This document shows positions 54,840 to 64,000 of a stretch of 64,000 nt of DNA, in pieces; within the stretch, counting starts at the first letter, position 1; every line of letters begins with the position of its first letter. The notes beneath the pieces are model-generated. The model was given only the letters and a program-made list of their open reading frames with translations. It did no database searches and was not told the DNA's origin. Where the stretch lies: assembly GCF_011759385.1 (NCBI RefSeq), contig NZ_JAARLY010000006.1:1-64000 (forward strand), in the 5' to 3' direction. The translations under genes and the position numbers were made by a program. This stretch comes from Oleiagrimonas sp. C23AA (lineage in GTDB: Bacteria > Pseudomonadota > Gammaproteobacteria > Xanthomonadales > Rhodanobacteraceae).

Positions 54840-56477
54840 TCAGCGCAGGGGATCATCGGCGAAGGCGTGTACGCGTGGCCCGTACTGCAACACCCGGACC
54901 CGCTGCTGCAACGGTGCGTAATCGAGCACGTGTCCGTCCGGTGCCCGCGCCTTGTCGCTCCAGAACACCTGTCCGGCGGCCGGGATAGCACCCTTCAACA
55001 GATCGTGCACGGTTCCGGCATAGGTGTAGTCTCGCGTGCCCAGGTCGTTCCAGACACAGATCTGGCCGCCGTCGGGACCGAAGCGACCGGGTGTATCGGC
55101 GGCGGTGCGCGAGTCCCAGCCGTCGTAGAGCACCTTGCCCTGGATGCCGTGAGGATTGAAGTACTTCGGACCCAGCGGCACGATGTACCAGTCGCCGTAG
55201 GACTCGGTCCACTGGAAGCCCTCGCGGCCCCAGTTGACCTTGGCCTCCTGGCCCCAGTTGATCCAGCGCTGGATCACGAACGAGTGATCCAGGGTCGGCG
55301 CGAAATCGGCACTGCCCCACAGTTCCACCTGCTTGCCGCGTCGCTGCAGGAAATGGCCCAGGCGATTGAGGAAGTCGACCTGGATGGCGGTACTGAGGGT
55401 ACCGTGGTTGATGTTGACCTCGTCACCGCCGATATGCACAAGCGCCGAATGGAACCACGGAAGGAACTGGCTCCATACCGACTCCACATAGGCCAAGCTG
55501 CCGGGCTTGCGCGGGTCCAGGGTGCCACCGCCCGGCTGGTCGCCGTGGTAGGCCAGGTCCGGCCGCGCCATGACGAAGGCGCCGGCGTGACCCGGCGCGT
55601 CGATCTCGGGCACGATGCGAACGCCGTTGGCGGCGGCCACTTTCTCCAGCGATTCCCAGTCCTGGCGCGTGTAGAACTTGCCGTCCGCGGGTACCAGCGC
55701 GGCGAAGCGTGGATCGTCGCTCTTCAGCCGGAAAGCCCGTGACAGCCAGCGCTTGCCGTCCTCACTCTGTACCTGGTCGTTCAAATGTAGATGCAGCGTA
55801 TTGAGCTTGTACCAGCCCATGAATCGCAGATAGGCCTTCAGGAATGGCACCGGTGCGAATTTGCGGCCGACATCCAGCATCACCGCGCGCTCGCTGTAGC
55901 GCGGGAAATCAAGCGCGTACCCGTGCGGTACACGGCGGTGCCGCGCGTGATCGCTTGCATCCATGCTCAGCATCTGCAGCAGGCTGCGGGTGGCATAGAA
56001 GTCGCCCCGTGCGGTGTTGGCGCGCAGCCAGAGCACCCTGGACGCACGCAGCGTATAGCCCTCGCCGCCGATGGCTTGGCGCTGGTCGAAGCGACACGGG
56101 GCCAGGCCCAGGGCGATATCGCCGGGTCGCGGCCGAGCCGACACCCGTACCGCCGGCCGTCGGCCAGTTACCGTGACCAGATCGTCGGACAGCTTCGCCG
56201 CCAGTGCCCGCAGCGCGTGCTGGTGCGCCGGCTCGACGACAATGCGCGTATGCGCGGTCAGGGTCCAGTAGCCCTGACCACCCTGCCAATGTTGCAGGCT
56301 CGGCATGGTTGCCGGCGCAGGTTGGGCCGAGGCCGACGGTGTCGGCAAGGCATCACCGGCGCAACTGAGCAGGCCGCTGCCGCCCACCTTTGCCAGTGCT
56401 GGCCCGCTGATGACGAGCATGGTCACGCCAGCCAGCCATCCGATGCAGTGTCGCCGGTGTCCGGGCCGATCGATCAT
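54840..56477 (-). CDS. Secreted GH20 beta-N-acetylhexosaminidase
   Basis: A 545-residue enzyme from ATG 56477 (AGGGGACAG upstream); the frame is open to 56657 but that part looks non-coding. A signal peptide is present (CIGWLAGVTMLVISGPALA). The N-terminal alpha/beta domain is followed by the GH20 barrel: MLDVGRKFAPVPFLKAYLRF, LHLHLNDQVQSEDGKR, VPEIDAPGHAGAFVMARPDL and the catalytic Asp-Glu pair in LVHIGGDEVNINHG. It removes terminal GlcNAc or GalNAc from chitooligosaccharides or glycans. It stands alone on the minus strand within the alpha-glucan block, so its regulation may differ. Confidence 0.92.
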   Translation of the reverse strand: MIDRPGHRRHCIGWLAGVTMLVISGPALAKVGGSGLLSCAGDALPTPSASAQPAPATMPSLQHWQGGQGYWTLTAHTRIVVEPAHQHALRALAAKLSDDLVTVTGRRPAVRVSARPRPGDIALGLAPCRFDQRQAIGGEGYTLRASRVLWLRANTARGDFYATRSLLQMLSMDASDHARHRRVPHGYALDFPRYSERAVMLDVGRKFAPVPFLKAYLRFMGWYKLNTLHLHLNDQVQSEDGKRWLSRAFRLKSDDPRFAALVPADGKFYTRQDWESLEKVAAANGVRIVPEIDAPGHAGAFVMARPDLAYHGDQPGGGTLDPRKPGSLAYVESVWSQFLPWFHSALVHIGGDEVNINHGTLSTAIQVDFLNRLGHFLQRRGKQVELWGSADFAPTLDHSFVIQRWINWGQEAKVNWGREGFQWTESYGDWYIVPLGPKYFNPHGIQGKVLYDGWDSRTAADTPGRFGPDGGQICVWNDLGTRDYTYAGTVHDLLKGAIPAAGQVFWSDKARAPDGHVLDYAPLQQRVRVLQYGPRVHAFADDPLR

Positions 56478-56702
56478 GACTGTCCCCTGCCTGTCGCGGT
56501 GAGGTCGATGGTGCCATGGATCGGAGCCGGTGGCTGTCGCCTGCAAATGAAACAGGCGCATAAGCAGGCGGCGCGCGCCGAGCACGTCGAGGCGGCGGCT
56601 GGAGGGTTGCGCTTGGCGGCTCGAGGCGACCGGTAATGGCGTGTGTCGGCGGGCCATGTCGCGCCGGCGCCTTGGCCCCCGGCATGGCGGCAGGCCGGTC
56701 GC

Positions 56703-58160
56703 TCAGGTCACGCCGACACTATTGCGGCCATGACGCTTGGCCTCCAGCAGTAGCATGTCGGCGCGTTTGAAGGCTTGCATGATGGTCTCGCGAGGGCTCA
56801 GGGTGACCACGCCGAAGCTTGCCGAGAGGTGTTGCTTGGTACCCGGCACATGGGTGTGCCAAAGCAGGCGTCGCAGCTGCTCGGCGGTGGCCATGGCCTG
56901 TTCCAGCTCCGCACCGGGAAGCAGCAGCGTGAACTCGTCACCGCCGAAACGGCCGAGCAGGTCCTGGGGACCCAGCTGCACACGCACCGCGCGACTGAGG
57001 CGGATCAGTGTCTCGTCACCAATACTGTGCCCATGGGTGTCGTTGATGGCCTTGAAGTGGTCGATATCCAGCACGATCAGCGACAGTGGCCGAGCCTTGC
57101 GCTCGGCTTCCTCGCGCTCACGTTCGGCGCGTTCGAAGAAATAGCTCTTGGTGGCCGCCTTGGTCAGGCTGTCGCTGAAGGCGAGCTCGCTCAGCTGCTG
57201 GTTCTGTGCCATCAGCGCCGGTACCGCAAAACCGAAGTAGGCGCTGGCGGCAATCACGCAGATGGCGAACTGGTAGGTCAGCGCCTGGTCGACCAGGTTC
57301 AACGAAGCTACCCAGATGGCCACCACGGTGCTGAAGATGGCCAGACTCAGTGCGCTGCGGAAAGGGCTCTCGGTGTAGACGATCCACATCTGCGGCAGGA
57401 TCAGGAAAAACATGCCGAAGGCCACTTCAGGGTAAGGCACGTGGGCTGCCACGATCAGGACCACGCTGACCAGCAGCATGCTGATACCCAGCTTCAGTCC
57501 AAAACCCGCGCGTTTTTGCGCGGGCAAGCTGAAGCTCAGACCGCCCAGCCAGGGCTCGATCTGTGGATAGCGCCAGCTCAGCAGACCCAGAAACAGCGGT
57601 GTCAGCACCAGCGCGCCGGCCATGTCGCCGACCCACCAGGGCAGCCAAAGCCCGGGTTCGGTGCCGCGGCCAAGCATGCCGGTGGCCTGCAGCGCGCCAA
57701 TGCCGCTCAGCGCCGCACACAGTGCTGACAGGCAGCCGACCAGAAGGAAGGTCAGAATGATGGCCGGCGCCGAGACCAGCACATGGCGCCGTACCAAGTG
57801 CGTCAGCACCGCTGCACCGACACCGTAGGAGGCGCAGTGGGCCGCACCGAACAACAACCCGGTCAGCAGCACGTCATGCCAGCCGGCGGCGCTGGCATAC
57901 AGCTGGGCCATCCAGAAGGTGACGGTGACCGCGCAGGCCATCAGCACCGGCACCGCACGCCAGCCCAGCAGCAGCAGCGCGGCGAAACTCAGTCCGGCCG
58001 GCGGAAACCATATCGAGGCATGTGGTGCGTATTCCATCAGTGCCGACAGCCGCCACAGCAGTAGCCAGACCAGGCCCAGCACCAGATAGCGAAGGCCCTG
58101 ATGCGCGTCGGCACCGGCACGTGCCCACTGCACAAGCCGTCCCCATTGCCCTTCCCGCAT
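56703..58160 (-). CDS. Diguanylate cyclase with MASE1 membrane sensor
   Basis: A 485-residue protein from ATG 58160. The first 300 residues carry about eight membrane segments with the MASE1 pattern (YAPHASIWFPPAGLSFAALL, PWWVGDMAGALVLTPLFLGL). The C-terminal GGDEF domain has ALVLDIDHFK-like text (LIVLDIDHFKAINDTHGHSI) and an intact GGDEF active site in LLGRFGGDEFTLLLPG, so it should make cyclic di-GMP. The inhibitory RxxD site is not present at the usual place (it reads PQD). It is divergent from the glycosidase-transporter operon and may link membrane signals to surface behaviour. Confidence 0.9.
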   Translation of the reverse strand: MREGQWGRLVQWARAGADAHQGLRYLVLGLVWLLLWRLSALMEYAPHASIWFPPAGLSFAALLLLGWRAVPVLMACAVTVTFWMAQLYASAAGWHDVLLTGLLFGAAHCASYGVGAAVLTHLVRRHVLVSAPAIILTFLLVGCLSALCAALSGIGALQATGMLGRGTEPGLWLPWWVGDMAGALVLTPLFLGLLSWRYPQIEPWLGGLSFSLPAQKRAGFGLKLGISMLLVSVVLIVAAHVPYPEVAFGMFFLILPQMWIVYTESPFRSALSLAIFSTVVAIWVASLNLVDQALTYQFAICVIAASAYFGFAVPALMAQNQQLSELAFSDSLTKAATKSYFFERAEREREEAERKARPLSLIVLDIDHFKAINDTHGHSIGDETLIRLSRAVRVQLGPQDLLGRFGGDEFTLLLPGAELEQAMATAEQLRRLLWHTHVPGTKQHLSASFGVVTLSPRETIMQAFKRADMLLLEAKRHGRNSVGVT

Positions 58161-58495
58161 GCCTGAATTTCCCCCGTCAGTGACTGTCAGCGATGTCGCT
58201 GTTGTCGGCTCCCGATGTCTGAGTATGCCCAACCGACCGCGGTGGCACGAGTGGGTATGGGTGTGGGCGAGCCCGATACCCCGGTGATGGGCGCTTTGGG
58301 CGCGCCATCCACGGGGTGGCCTTTTCCTGCCGGTGACGTGGCTGCGTGGCCCGGGTATGAATACGTATGCAGAAACTGGCCCATTCATGCGCGGCATGCC
58401 TACTATGCTGGGAATAACTCCGCAGCGCGTACCTTGCACAGGCGCGTGAAAAGACGGACAACCCACACCTCGCCATCATTACCCGAGGGGAAGGC
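58161..58495. promoter_or_regulatory. Divergent region between the MASE1 cyclase and the glycosidase gene
   Basis: A 335-bp gap without a convincing gene. It contains the fourth copy of the operator-like 15-mer (58357-58371), oriented toward the glycosidase, and the ribosome site GAGGGGAAGGC just before ATG 58496. No clear promoter hexamers were recognised. Confidence 0.55.
58357..58371 (+). promoter_or_regulatory. Operator-like 15-mer upstream of the glycosidase-MFS operon
   Basis: ATGAATACGTATGCA, pointing toward the glycosidase gene, 124 bp before its ATG. Fourth of four identical sites. Confidence 0.7.
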
Positions 58496-60733
58496 ATGAC
58501 CGCATCCAAGCACTCCAACGTCCCGCGTCGCGCGGTTTTGTGGCTGGCTCTGGCTACCATCGGCATGGGCCCGGCCGCCGCCGGTGCCGCCGCGCCGGGC
58601 CATTGGCAACGTCAGCTCAGCTGGCAAAATCGTCAGGCGACCATGCAGCACGCCGGTACCGGCTATCTGTTGAGTCATCCTGGTGGCAACCGCCAGATTG
58701 CCGCCGGCGCCGCGCAGGCGCATACCGCCAGCACGCTGTTCGACGGTCTGTTCGCGATGGCCCAGGATGACCTCAGGCAGGACTCGGTACAGGCCATCCG
58801 TGACGGCGCCTTCGATCACGACAAGGCGATTGACTGCCATTGCTTTGAGACCGGCGCCAATTGGCATTACGTGTGGACGCGCGATCTGTCCTATTCGGTG
58901 GATCTGGGGCTGTGGCGTTTCGATCCGGATCGCGCCCGTGCCTCGATGCGCTTCAAGCTGTCCAAGGTGCGCAATCCCAAGATGCCGCAGGGGCTTTACC
59001 CCATGCAGGACACCGGTTCCGGTGGCAGTTGGCCGATCAGCACCGACCGCATCGTCTGGTTCCTGGGCGCGCGCCATTTGCTGGATGACAAGGCGTTCGC
59101 CGCCGAGGTCTACCAGGCGCTGGGCGATACGCTCAAGCAGGACCGCCAGTACATCTATGATGCCCGGCTGGGTCTGTATCGTGGCGAGACCTCCTTCCTG
59201 GACTGGCGCCAGCAGACCTATCCGGCGTGGACGGCCAATAACGTCACCTTCATTGCGCAGTCGTTCGCGCTGTCGACCAATGTACTGCACTACCAGGCCA
59301 TGAAGCTGGCCGCGCGTCTGGCGCGCCAGCATGGTGATCAGGCCGCGGCGACGCGCTACACGCAGCATGCCGAGGCGCTCAAGCAGGCCATCAACACGCG
59401 GTTCTGGCGTGCCGATCGCGACATGTACATGAGCTATATCGGTGGCAACGGCGCGCCGTACGAAGCCTACGACTTGCTGGGCCTGTCGCTGGCCATCACC
59501 AGTGGCGTGGCCGATCCGGCCCGCGCGCGCGCCTCGTTGGCGCATTATCCCACCTGGGCCGCCGGCAGCCCGGTGATCTGGCCCGAGCGCAAGGATCAGC
59601 CGATCTACCATAATCGCGCGATCTGGCCGTTCGTCAGCGCCTACGAACTGCGCGCCGCGCGCAAGGTTGACGATGCACCGCGCATTGCCCATGCGCTGCG
59701 TTCGATCATGCGCGGTGCGGCGCTGGCCGGATCCAACATGGAGAATTTCTCGCTGCTGGCGCAGTCCACGCACGTGGACGAAGGCAAGCTCAGTGGGCCG
59801 GTGATCGATTCGCCGCGCCAGCTGTGGTCGGTGGCCGGTTATCTGAACATGGTCATCGAGGGCGTGTTCGGGGTGACCGACGATGGTGCAGTGAAGCCGA
59901 AGATTCCCGCTTCGCTGGTGCCGATGTTGTTCGGCCAGCACGACAGCATTCGCCTGGTGCTGCCGGGTCGCACCATCACCCTGCACAAGCCGGCCAAGCT
60001 CTCGGGCGATCTGCTGGTGGCCGGCAAAGTCAGCACGCAGGGGCAGACCACCGACGTCACCCTGCGCGGCATCGATACCCATTCGCCGGCTTTGCCCCAG
60101 GGCGCGCCGATGTATGCCCCGGCAACACCGCCGGCGCCCACGATGACGCGTGCCGACAGCGGTTGGCAGGTGCAGGCGCCGAAGGCTGACACGTTGTACG
60201 TCGATGGTGTGGCGCGCAAGCTGCATGGTCATGCATTGGAGCTGCCTGCGCAGGCAGCTCCACCGTGTGTCAGTGCCACCACGCACGATGCCAGTGGTGT
60301 GGAGTCGCTGCACAGTCCGCGCGCGTGTGCAGGCACGCCGGCCGCCGTCAGCGGTACCTGGCCGCGGACGTGGAAGGCGCCGGCCACGGGCACCTATCGT
60401 GTCTGGCTGCGTTATGACAACGACCACGGCTCCATCGAGACCGGTATCACGGCGGCCGTGCGCCAGCTACATGCCCAATGTGGCAGCGCTGGGCAGAGCG
60501 CCACCGTGGTAATGCCGCAGAGCGTGGGTGAAAACGACTCGACCTACGCCCTGATCCACGCCCGTGCCGGCGAGCGCTGCACCTTCACCCTGGAACCGGG
60601 CTTCAACATGAGTGATCTGGCGAACTTTGCGCACTACACCGGTGGTCAGGGTGGCTCGCAAGGCCCACTCAACCAGGCGGACATCGGCGCGCTGAAGATC
60701 GAGCGCGCCAACGGCACCGAGGGTCGCGAATGA
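58496..60733 (+). CDS. Secreted six-hairpin (alpha/alpha)6 glycosidase
   Basis: A 745-residue protein with a signal peptide (VLWLALATIGMGPAAAGAAA). Residues of about 50-450 look like an (alpha/alpha)6 barrel: HYVWTRDLSYSVDLGLWRF, the acidic region MQDTGSGGSWPISTDRIVWF, and RAIWPFVSAYELRAARKV. Such text is seen in six-hairpin glycosidases related to GH15, GH63 and rhamnosidase-like families. C-terminal beta domains follow, the last (TWPRTWKAPATGTYRVWLRY) resembling a carbohydrate-binding module. The exact GH family and substrate are not clear to me; context suggests an alpha-glucan. It overlaps the MFS start by 4 bp. Confidence 0.75.
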   Translation: MTASKHSNVPRRAVLWLALATIGMGPAAAGAAAPGHWQRQLSWQNRQATMQHAGTGYLLSHPGGNRQIAAGAAQAHTASTLFDGLFAMAQDDLRQDSVQAIRDGAFDHDKAIDCHCFETGANWHYVWTRDLSYSVDLGLWRFDPDRARASMRFKLSKVRNPKMPQGLYPMQDTGSGGSWPISTDRIVWFLGARHLLDDKAFAAEVYQALGDTLKQDRQYIYDARLGLYRGETSFLDWRQQTYPAWTANNVTFIAQSFALSTNVLHYQAMKLAARLARQHGDQAAATRYTQHAEALKQAINTRFWRADRDMYMSYIGGNGAPYEAYDLLGLSLAITSGVADPARARASLAHYPTWAAGSPVIWPERKDQPIYHNRAIWPFVSAYELRAARKVDDAPRIAHALRSIMRGAALAGSNMENFSLLAQSTHVDEGKLSGPVIDSPRQLWSVAGYLNMVIEGVFGVTDDGAVKPKIPASLVPMLFGQHDSIRLVLPGRTITLHKPAKLSGDLLVAGKVSTQGQTTDVTLRGIDTHSPALPQGAPMYAPATPPAPTMTRADSGWQVQAPKADTLYVDGVARKLHGHALELPAQAAPPCVSATTHDASGVESLHSPRACAGTPAAVSGTWPRTWKAPATGTYRVWLRYDNDHGSIETGITAAVRQLHAQCGSAGQSATVVMPQSVGENDSTYALIHARAGERCTFTLEPGFNMSDLANFAHYTGGQGGSQGPLNQADIGALKIERANGTEGRE

Positions 60734-62205
60734 GTCGCAAGCCCGAGCTGTCGTTCTGGCAGATCTGGAACATGTGCTTTGGTTTCCTGGGCATCCAGTT
60801 CGGTTTTGCCCTGCAGAACGCCAATGTCAGCCGCATTTTCCAGACGCTGGGCGCGCCGATGGATTCCATCGCCGGCCTGTGGGTGGCCGCGCCGCTGACC
60901 GGTCTGATCGTGCAGCCGCTGATTGGTCATTATTCGGATCGCACCTGGACCCGGCTGGGGCGGCGCCGGCCGTATTTTCTGGCCGGCGCGGTACTGACCA
61001 CGCTGGCGCTGTTTGCCATGCCCAACGCGCCGTATCTGTGGGTGGCGGCCGGGACGCTGTGGGTGATGGATGCCTCCATCAATGTGTCCATGGAGCCGTT
61101 TCGTGCCTTCGTCGGCGATCAGCTGCCGACGCGGCAGCGCTCGCTTGGTTACCTGATGCAGAGCTTTTTCATCGGCATCGGTGCGGTGGTGGCTTCGGCG
61201 CTGCCGTGGCTGCTGGCGCAGGCGGGCGTGGCCAATACCGCCGCGCCCGGACATGTGCCCGATACCGTGCGCTATGCGTTCTACCTGGGCGGGGCAGTGT
61301 TGTTTTTGTCGGTGCTGTGGACGGTGTTGTCCTCGCGCGAATATTCGCCGCCGCAGCTGGCCGCTTTCGACGATGCCACGCCGGTGGCAGCGCGCGAGGC
61401 ATCGTCGCCGAAGGCGCTGCCGCGCCGTGGCAGCCTGATCTGGCTGATTCTGGGGCTGGCATTGGCGTTGCTGGTGGCCTTCACCGGCCTGGAGCGCGAG
61501 CTGTACATCCTTGCCGGCATGTTGGTCGCCTATGGTCTGGCCCAGCTCTGGGCCGGTCGCACTCAAAGCCAGAACGCACTGGCGCAGATCCTGGGCGACC
61601 TTCACCACATGCCGCAGGCCATGCGCCGGCTGGCCTGGGTGCAGTTCTTCTCGTGGTTTGCCATGTTCGCGATGTGGATCTACACCACGCCGGCGGTGAC
61701 GGCGGTGCAGTACCACACCAGCGACACCGCCTCGGCGGCCTATAACGAGGGCGCCAACTGGGTCGGCGTGCTGTTTGCCGTGTACAGCGCGTTCGCCGCC
61801 GTGGCCGCGCTGGTGATTCCCTGGATGGTTCGTCGGCTTGGCCTGCGCAAGAGCCATCTGGTGAACCTGTTCCTGGGTGGGGCGGGGCTGGCCTCGTTCG
61901 CGCTGATCGCCAACCCGCACTGGTTGCTGGTGTCGATGGTGGGGGTCGGCTTTGCCTGGGCCTCGATCCTGTCGCTGCCCTACGCGCTGCTGTCCGATCA
62001 TCTGCCGGCGCAGAAGATGGGCGTCTATATGGGCATCTTCAATTTCTTCATCGTGATCCCGCAGTTGTTGGCCGCCAGCATTCTGGGCCTGCTGCTGCGC
62101 ACGCTGTTCGGCGATCAGCCGATCTATGCGCTGGTGCTGGGCGGGGTGTCGCTGGTGACAGCCGGCCTATTCACCTTGCGTGTAAGCGAGCCAGCCACCA
62201 CTTGA
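60730..62205 (+). CDS. MFS sugar transporter (maltose/sucrose type, MalY/SuxC-like)
   Basis: A 491-residue inner-membrane transporter whose ATG overlaps the glycosidase stop (ATGA). Twelve membrane segments are expected. NMCFGFLGIQFGFALQNANV, LIGHYSDRTWTRLGRRRPYF (the MFS loop 2-3 motif) and SYALLSDHLP-like text (PYALLSDHLPAQKMGVYMGI) are typical of the branch related to plant sucrose carriers and Caulobacter MalY. A long loop of about 35 residues lies in the middle. It would take maltose or glucose oligosaccharides from the periplasm into the cell, completing the TonB receptor and glycosidase pathway. Confidence 0.9.
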   Translation: MSRKPELSFWQIWNMCFGFLGIQFGFALQNANVSRIFQTLGAPMDSIAGLWVAAPLTGLIVQPLIGHYSDRTWTRLGRRRPYFLAGAVLTTLALFAMPNAPYLWVAAGTLWVMDASINVSMEPFRAFVGDQLPTRQRSLGYLMQSFFIGIGAVVASALPWLLAQAGVANTAAPGHVPDTVRYAFYLGGAVLFLSVLWTVLSSREYSPPQLAAFDDATPVAAREASSPKALPRRGSLIWLILGLALALLVAFTGLERELYILAGMLVAYGLAQLWAGRTQSQNALAQILGDLHHMPQAMRRLAWVQFFSWFAMFAMWIYTTPAVTAVQYHTSDTASAAYNEGANWVGVLFAVYSAFAAVAALVIPWMVRRLGLRKSHLVNLFLGGAGLASFALIANPHWLLVSMVGVGFAWASILSLPYALLSDHLPAQKMGVYMGIFNFFIVIPQLLAASILGLLLRTLFGDQPIYALVLGGVSLVTAGLFTLRVSEPATT

Positions 62206-62430
62206 GGCCGGAAACGCCGCTGGCGCGTGATCGGGAGCCTTTATCGCTACGGCCAAGGTGATCTGTTGATCGACGCTGAAGGTGGCCCGCTGATTCGGTT
62301 CCATGGGGATGCCAGTGATCGCGTACGTCTGAGGTCCTCCTGGGCGGCTTGCGGCCAACTGGCCTGGATGTGGGCTGACAGCGACCCGACGGGCGTACAA
62401 TGGTGCGCTGACCTTCTCGCGACGGACCTC

Positions 62431-62985
62431 ATGGCCCTTACCTCGACCATCTACAAGGCGGAATTGTCCATCAGCGACATGGACCGCCATTACTACGCCA
62501 CGCATGCACTGACCCTGGCCCGGCATCCGTCGGAAACCGAGCAGCGCCTGATGATGCGGTTACTGGCGTTCGCACTGTTCGCCGATGAACGCCTGGCTTT
62601 TGGCCGCGGCCTCAGCGATGAGGACGAGCCGGCGCTGTGGCAGCGCGACTATGCCGACCAGATCGAGCTGTGGATCGAGCTGGGGCAGCCGGATGAGTCA
62701 CGCATTCGCAAGGCGTGCGCGCGCGCGCAGCAGGTGGTGGTGATCGGTTATGCCGGGCACGCTTTTCAGGTGTGGTGGGACAAGCAGGCCAACGCGCTGC
62801 GCCGCTACGACCGCCTGGCCGTGCTGGAAATCGCAGCCGACGATGTGGTCGCCCTCGAGGCGTTGTGCACGCGAGGCATGCGTCTGCAGTGCCTGATCCA
62901 GGATGGTGAGCTGAACTTGCTCGACGGCGAGCACACGGTGGCATTGCGTCCACAGTTCCATAAGGGGCTGGCTGAAACCGCCTGA
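62431..62985 (+). CDS. yaeQ: YaeQ family protein
   Basis: A 184-residue protein close in length to E. coli YaeQ. The start ATG 62431 is supported by MALTSTIYKAELSISDMDRH, the family N-terminus; an open frame back to 62227 is non-coding. Further matches are ETEQRLMMRLLAFALFADER and DYADQIELWIELGQPDESRI. YaeQ has a compact fold related to PD-(D/E)XK nucleases and its role is unresolved. A weak promoter, CTGACA-N15-TACAAT (62375-62401), lies just upstream. The 225 bp between the transporter and this gene hold nothing else I can see. Confidence 0.9.
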   Translation: MALTSTIYKAELSISDMDRHYYATHALTLARHPSETEQRLMMRLLAFALFADERLAFGRGLSDEDEPALWQRDYADQIELWIELGQPDESRIRKACARAQQVVVIGYAGHAFQVWWDKQANALRRYDRLAVLEIAADDVVALEALCTRGMRLQCLIQDGELNLLDGEHTVALRPQFHKGLAETA

Positions 62986-63002
62986 GTCAGAAGCCGACTC
63001 CC

Positions 63003-64000
63003 TCAGGCCTGCGGTACGGTTGCCTGCTGCGAAGGCGACGTCGCCTGTAAGCGCGCCTCCTGCTTATAGCCGTACATGCGCCGGTCGGCCAGGGCGTAAA
63101 GGCGGGTCTGGTCGATGCTGTCGTCTGGATACATCGACAGCCCGATGCTGGTATGGCGACTCAGCGAATGGCCATCGATGCTGATCGGCGTTTCCAGCGC
63201 CGCGTGCAGCTTGGCGACCACCGTCTGCGCCGACTTGCGATCGGCGACGTCGGTAAGTATCGAGGCAAATTCGTCGCCACCCAGGCGCGCCAGCGTGTCG
63301 CCCTGGCGCAGGCAGGATGAAAAGCGTTGGGCAATCTGCCGCAGTAGTTCGTCGCCAACGGCATGCCCCAGTTCGTCGTTGACTTCCTTGAAGTCGTTCA
63401 GATCGATCACCAGTAGGGCGACCGGACGGTTCTGTGAGCGCGCCTCGTCCAGTGCCCGGTGCAGGCGACGCAGGAATAGCCGGCGATTGGGTAGCCCGGT
63501 CAGTGAGTCATGCAGCGAGGCGTGTTCGGCCTCCAGCATGTGCTCTTCAAGCATGGTCACGATCATGCCGGTGGCGACCAGGAACTTGGGCAGGTTCCAG
63601 ACTTCGCTCTCAACATGGACATCGGGCCACAGGTAACGCATCAGCATGGCCGCCGGGAACACCAGCGCCCAGGCGACGAAGCTGATGGTGGTGAAGCGCC
63701 GGCCGATACGTGCGCGCGGCGAGCTTTGCCCGAAGCTGGCCGCTGCCGCCATGTAATGCGCGAACAGCGTCCATATCAGGGTCTGCACCAGCAGGCCGCG
63801 CCAAATCAGCACCGCCTGTACGCCATAGATCAGGGTGATCAGCAGACCTCGGGCCAGGTTGCGTCGGGCATCGATCCCACGCTGACCATGGAATACCCAC
63901 AGGCCGGTCAGCCAGCCGAGCACGGTGACCGCGTAGTACGGCATCTTTGCATCGACGCTGAAAACAACCAGCGCGCAAAGCACCGCATCCGGTGCCGCCG
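63003..64000 (-). CDS. Diguanylate cyclase (GGDEF), N-terminus beyond window
   Basis: At least 332 residues are visible; the frame is open at the window edge, so the true start is outside. About five hydrophobic segments (MPYYAVTVLGWLTGLWVF, FTTISFVAWALVFPAAMLM) lead into a GGDEF domain: HDSLTGLPNRRLFLRRLHRA, VIDLNDFKEVNDELGHAVGD and an intact active site in ARLGGDEFASIL. Five residues before it, RQGD gives a canonical inhibitory RxxD site, so product inhibition by cyclic di-GMP is likely. It is convergent with yaeQ. Confidence 0.88.
   Translation of the reverse strand, partial: AAPDAVLCALVVFSVDAKMPYYAVTVLGWLTGLWVFHGQRGIDARRNLARGLLITLIYGVQAVLIWRGLLVQTLIWTLFAHYMAAAASFGQSSPRARIGRRFTTISFVAWALVFPAAMLMRYLWPDVHVESEVWNLPKFLVATGMIVTMLEEHMLEAEHASLHDSLTGLPNRRLFLRRLHRALDEARSQNRPVALLVIDLNDFKEVNDELGHAVGDELLRQIAQRFSSCLRQGDTLARLGGDEFASILTDVADRKSAQTVVAKLHAALETPISIDGHSLSRHTSIGLSMYPDDSIDQTRLYALADRRMYGYKQEARLQATSPSQQATVPQA

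Overview
The window is high-GC DNA with dense coding on both strands. It probably comes from a gammaproteobacterium of the Xanthomonadales, with Rhodanobacteraceae (Rhodanobacter, Dyella or Frateuria relatives) my best guess. The evidence is a CopL/CopA/CopB-type copper locus, large TonB-dependent receptors clustered with flavin-dependent halogenase-like proteins, SapC and cupin proteins, and a TonB/MFS type of alpha-glucan locus. This is judged from protein families and gene order only; no database was searched.

Block 1 (1-15.9 kb): metal efflux and copper resistance. The left edge is the end of an IS256-family element that has cut off the N-terminal part of an HlyD-type adaptor; the RND pump and TolC-like channel behind it are intact. 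A CopRS/CusRS-like two-component system runs convergently. Then come a small Cys/His-rich secreted protein, copA and copB, two DUF4396 membrane proteins, a decayed second copy of the copB 3' end, cytochromes c and a Met-rich secreted protein.

Block 2 (15.5-29 kb): an apparent low-oxygen regulon. It holds a CopB-type Cu/Ag P1B ATPase, a porin followed by two monoheme cytochromes, a second Met-rich protein, and a minus-strand operon ald-DUF779-pntAa-pntAb-pntB divergent from two zinc alcohol dehydrogenases. Six FNR/ANR-like boxes (TTGAT-N4-ATCAA type) precede the Met-rich genes, the ATPase, the porin, ald and adh. Most lie 21-22 bp before a plausible -10, the class II activator arrangement. The shared control suggests that copper handling, periplasmic electron transfer and ethanol/acetaldehyde redox metabolism are switched on together when oxygen falls.

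Block 3 (29-41.4 kb): a minus-strand TonB-receptor locus (receptor, two halogenase-like proteins, SapC, JmjC-like cupin) behind a perfect 18-bp palindrome. Upstream of it lies an atypical formate-dehydrogenase-like molybdoenzyme with a DUF1641 partner; it has Cys-Gln where canonical enzymes have Sec/Cys-His.

Block 4 (41.5-62.2 kb): an alpha-glucan utilisation locus with a GH13 alpha-glucosidase, a TonB receptor, a third halogenase-like protein, two secreted GH13 amylases, a GH31 alpha-glucosidase, a GH20 hexosaminidase, a six-hairpin glycosidase and an MFS sugar transporter. The same 15-mer, ATGAATACGTATGCA, occurs upstream of four transcription units, always in the direction of the gene. It looks like the operator of a LacI/MalR-type regulator that is not encoded here. 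Two GGDEF proteins and a YaeQ homologue fill the right part; the last GGDEF gene runs off the window.
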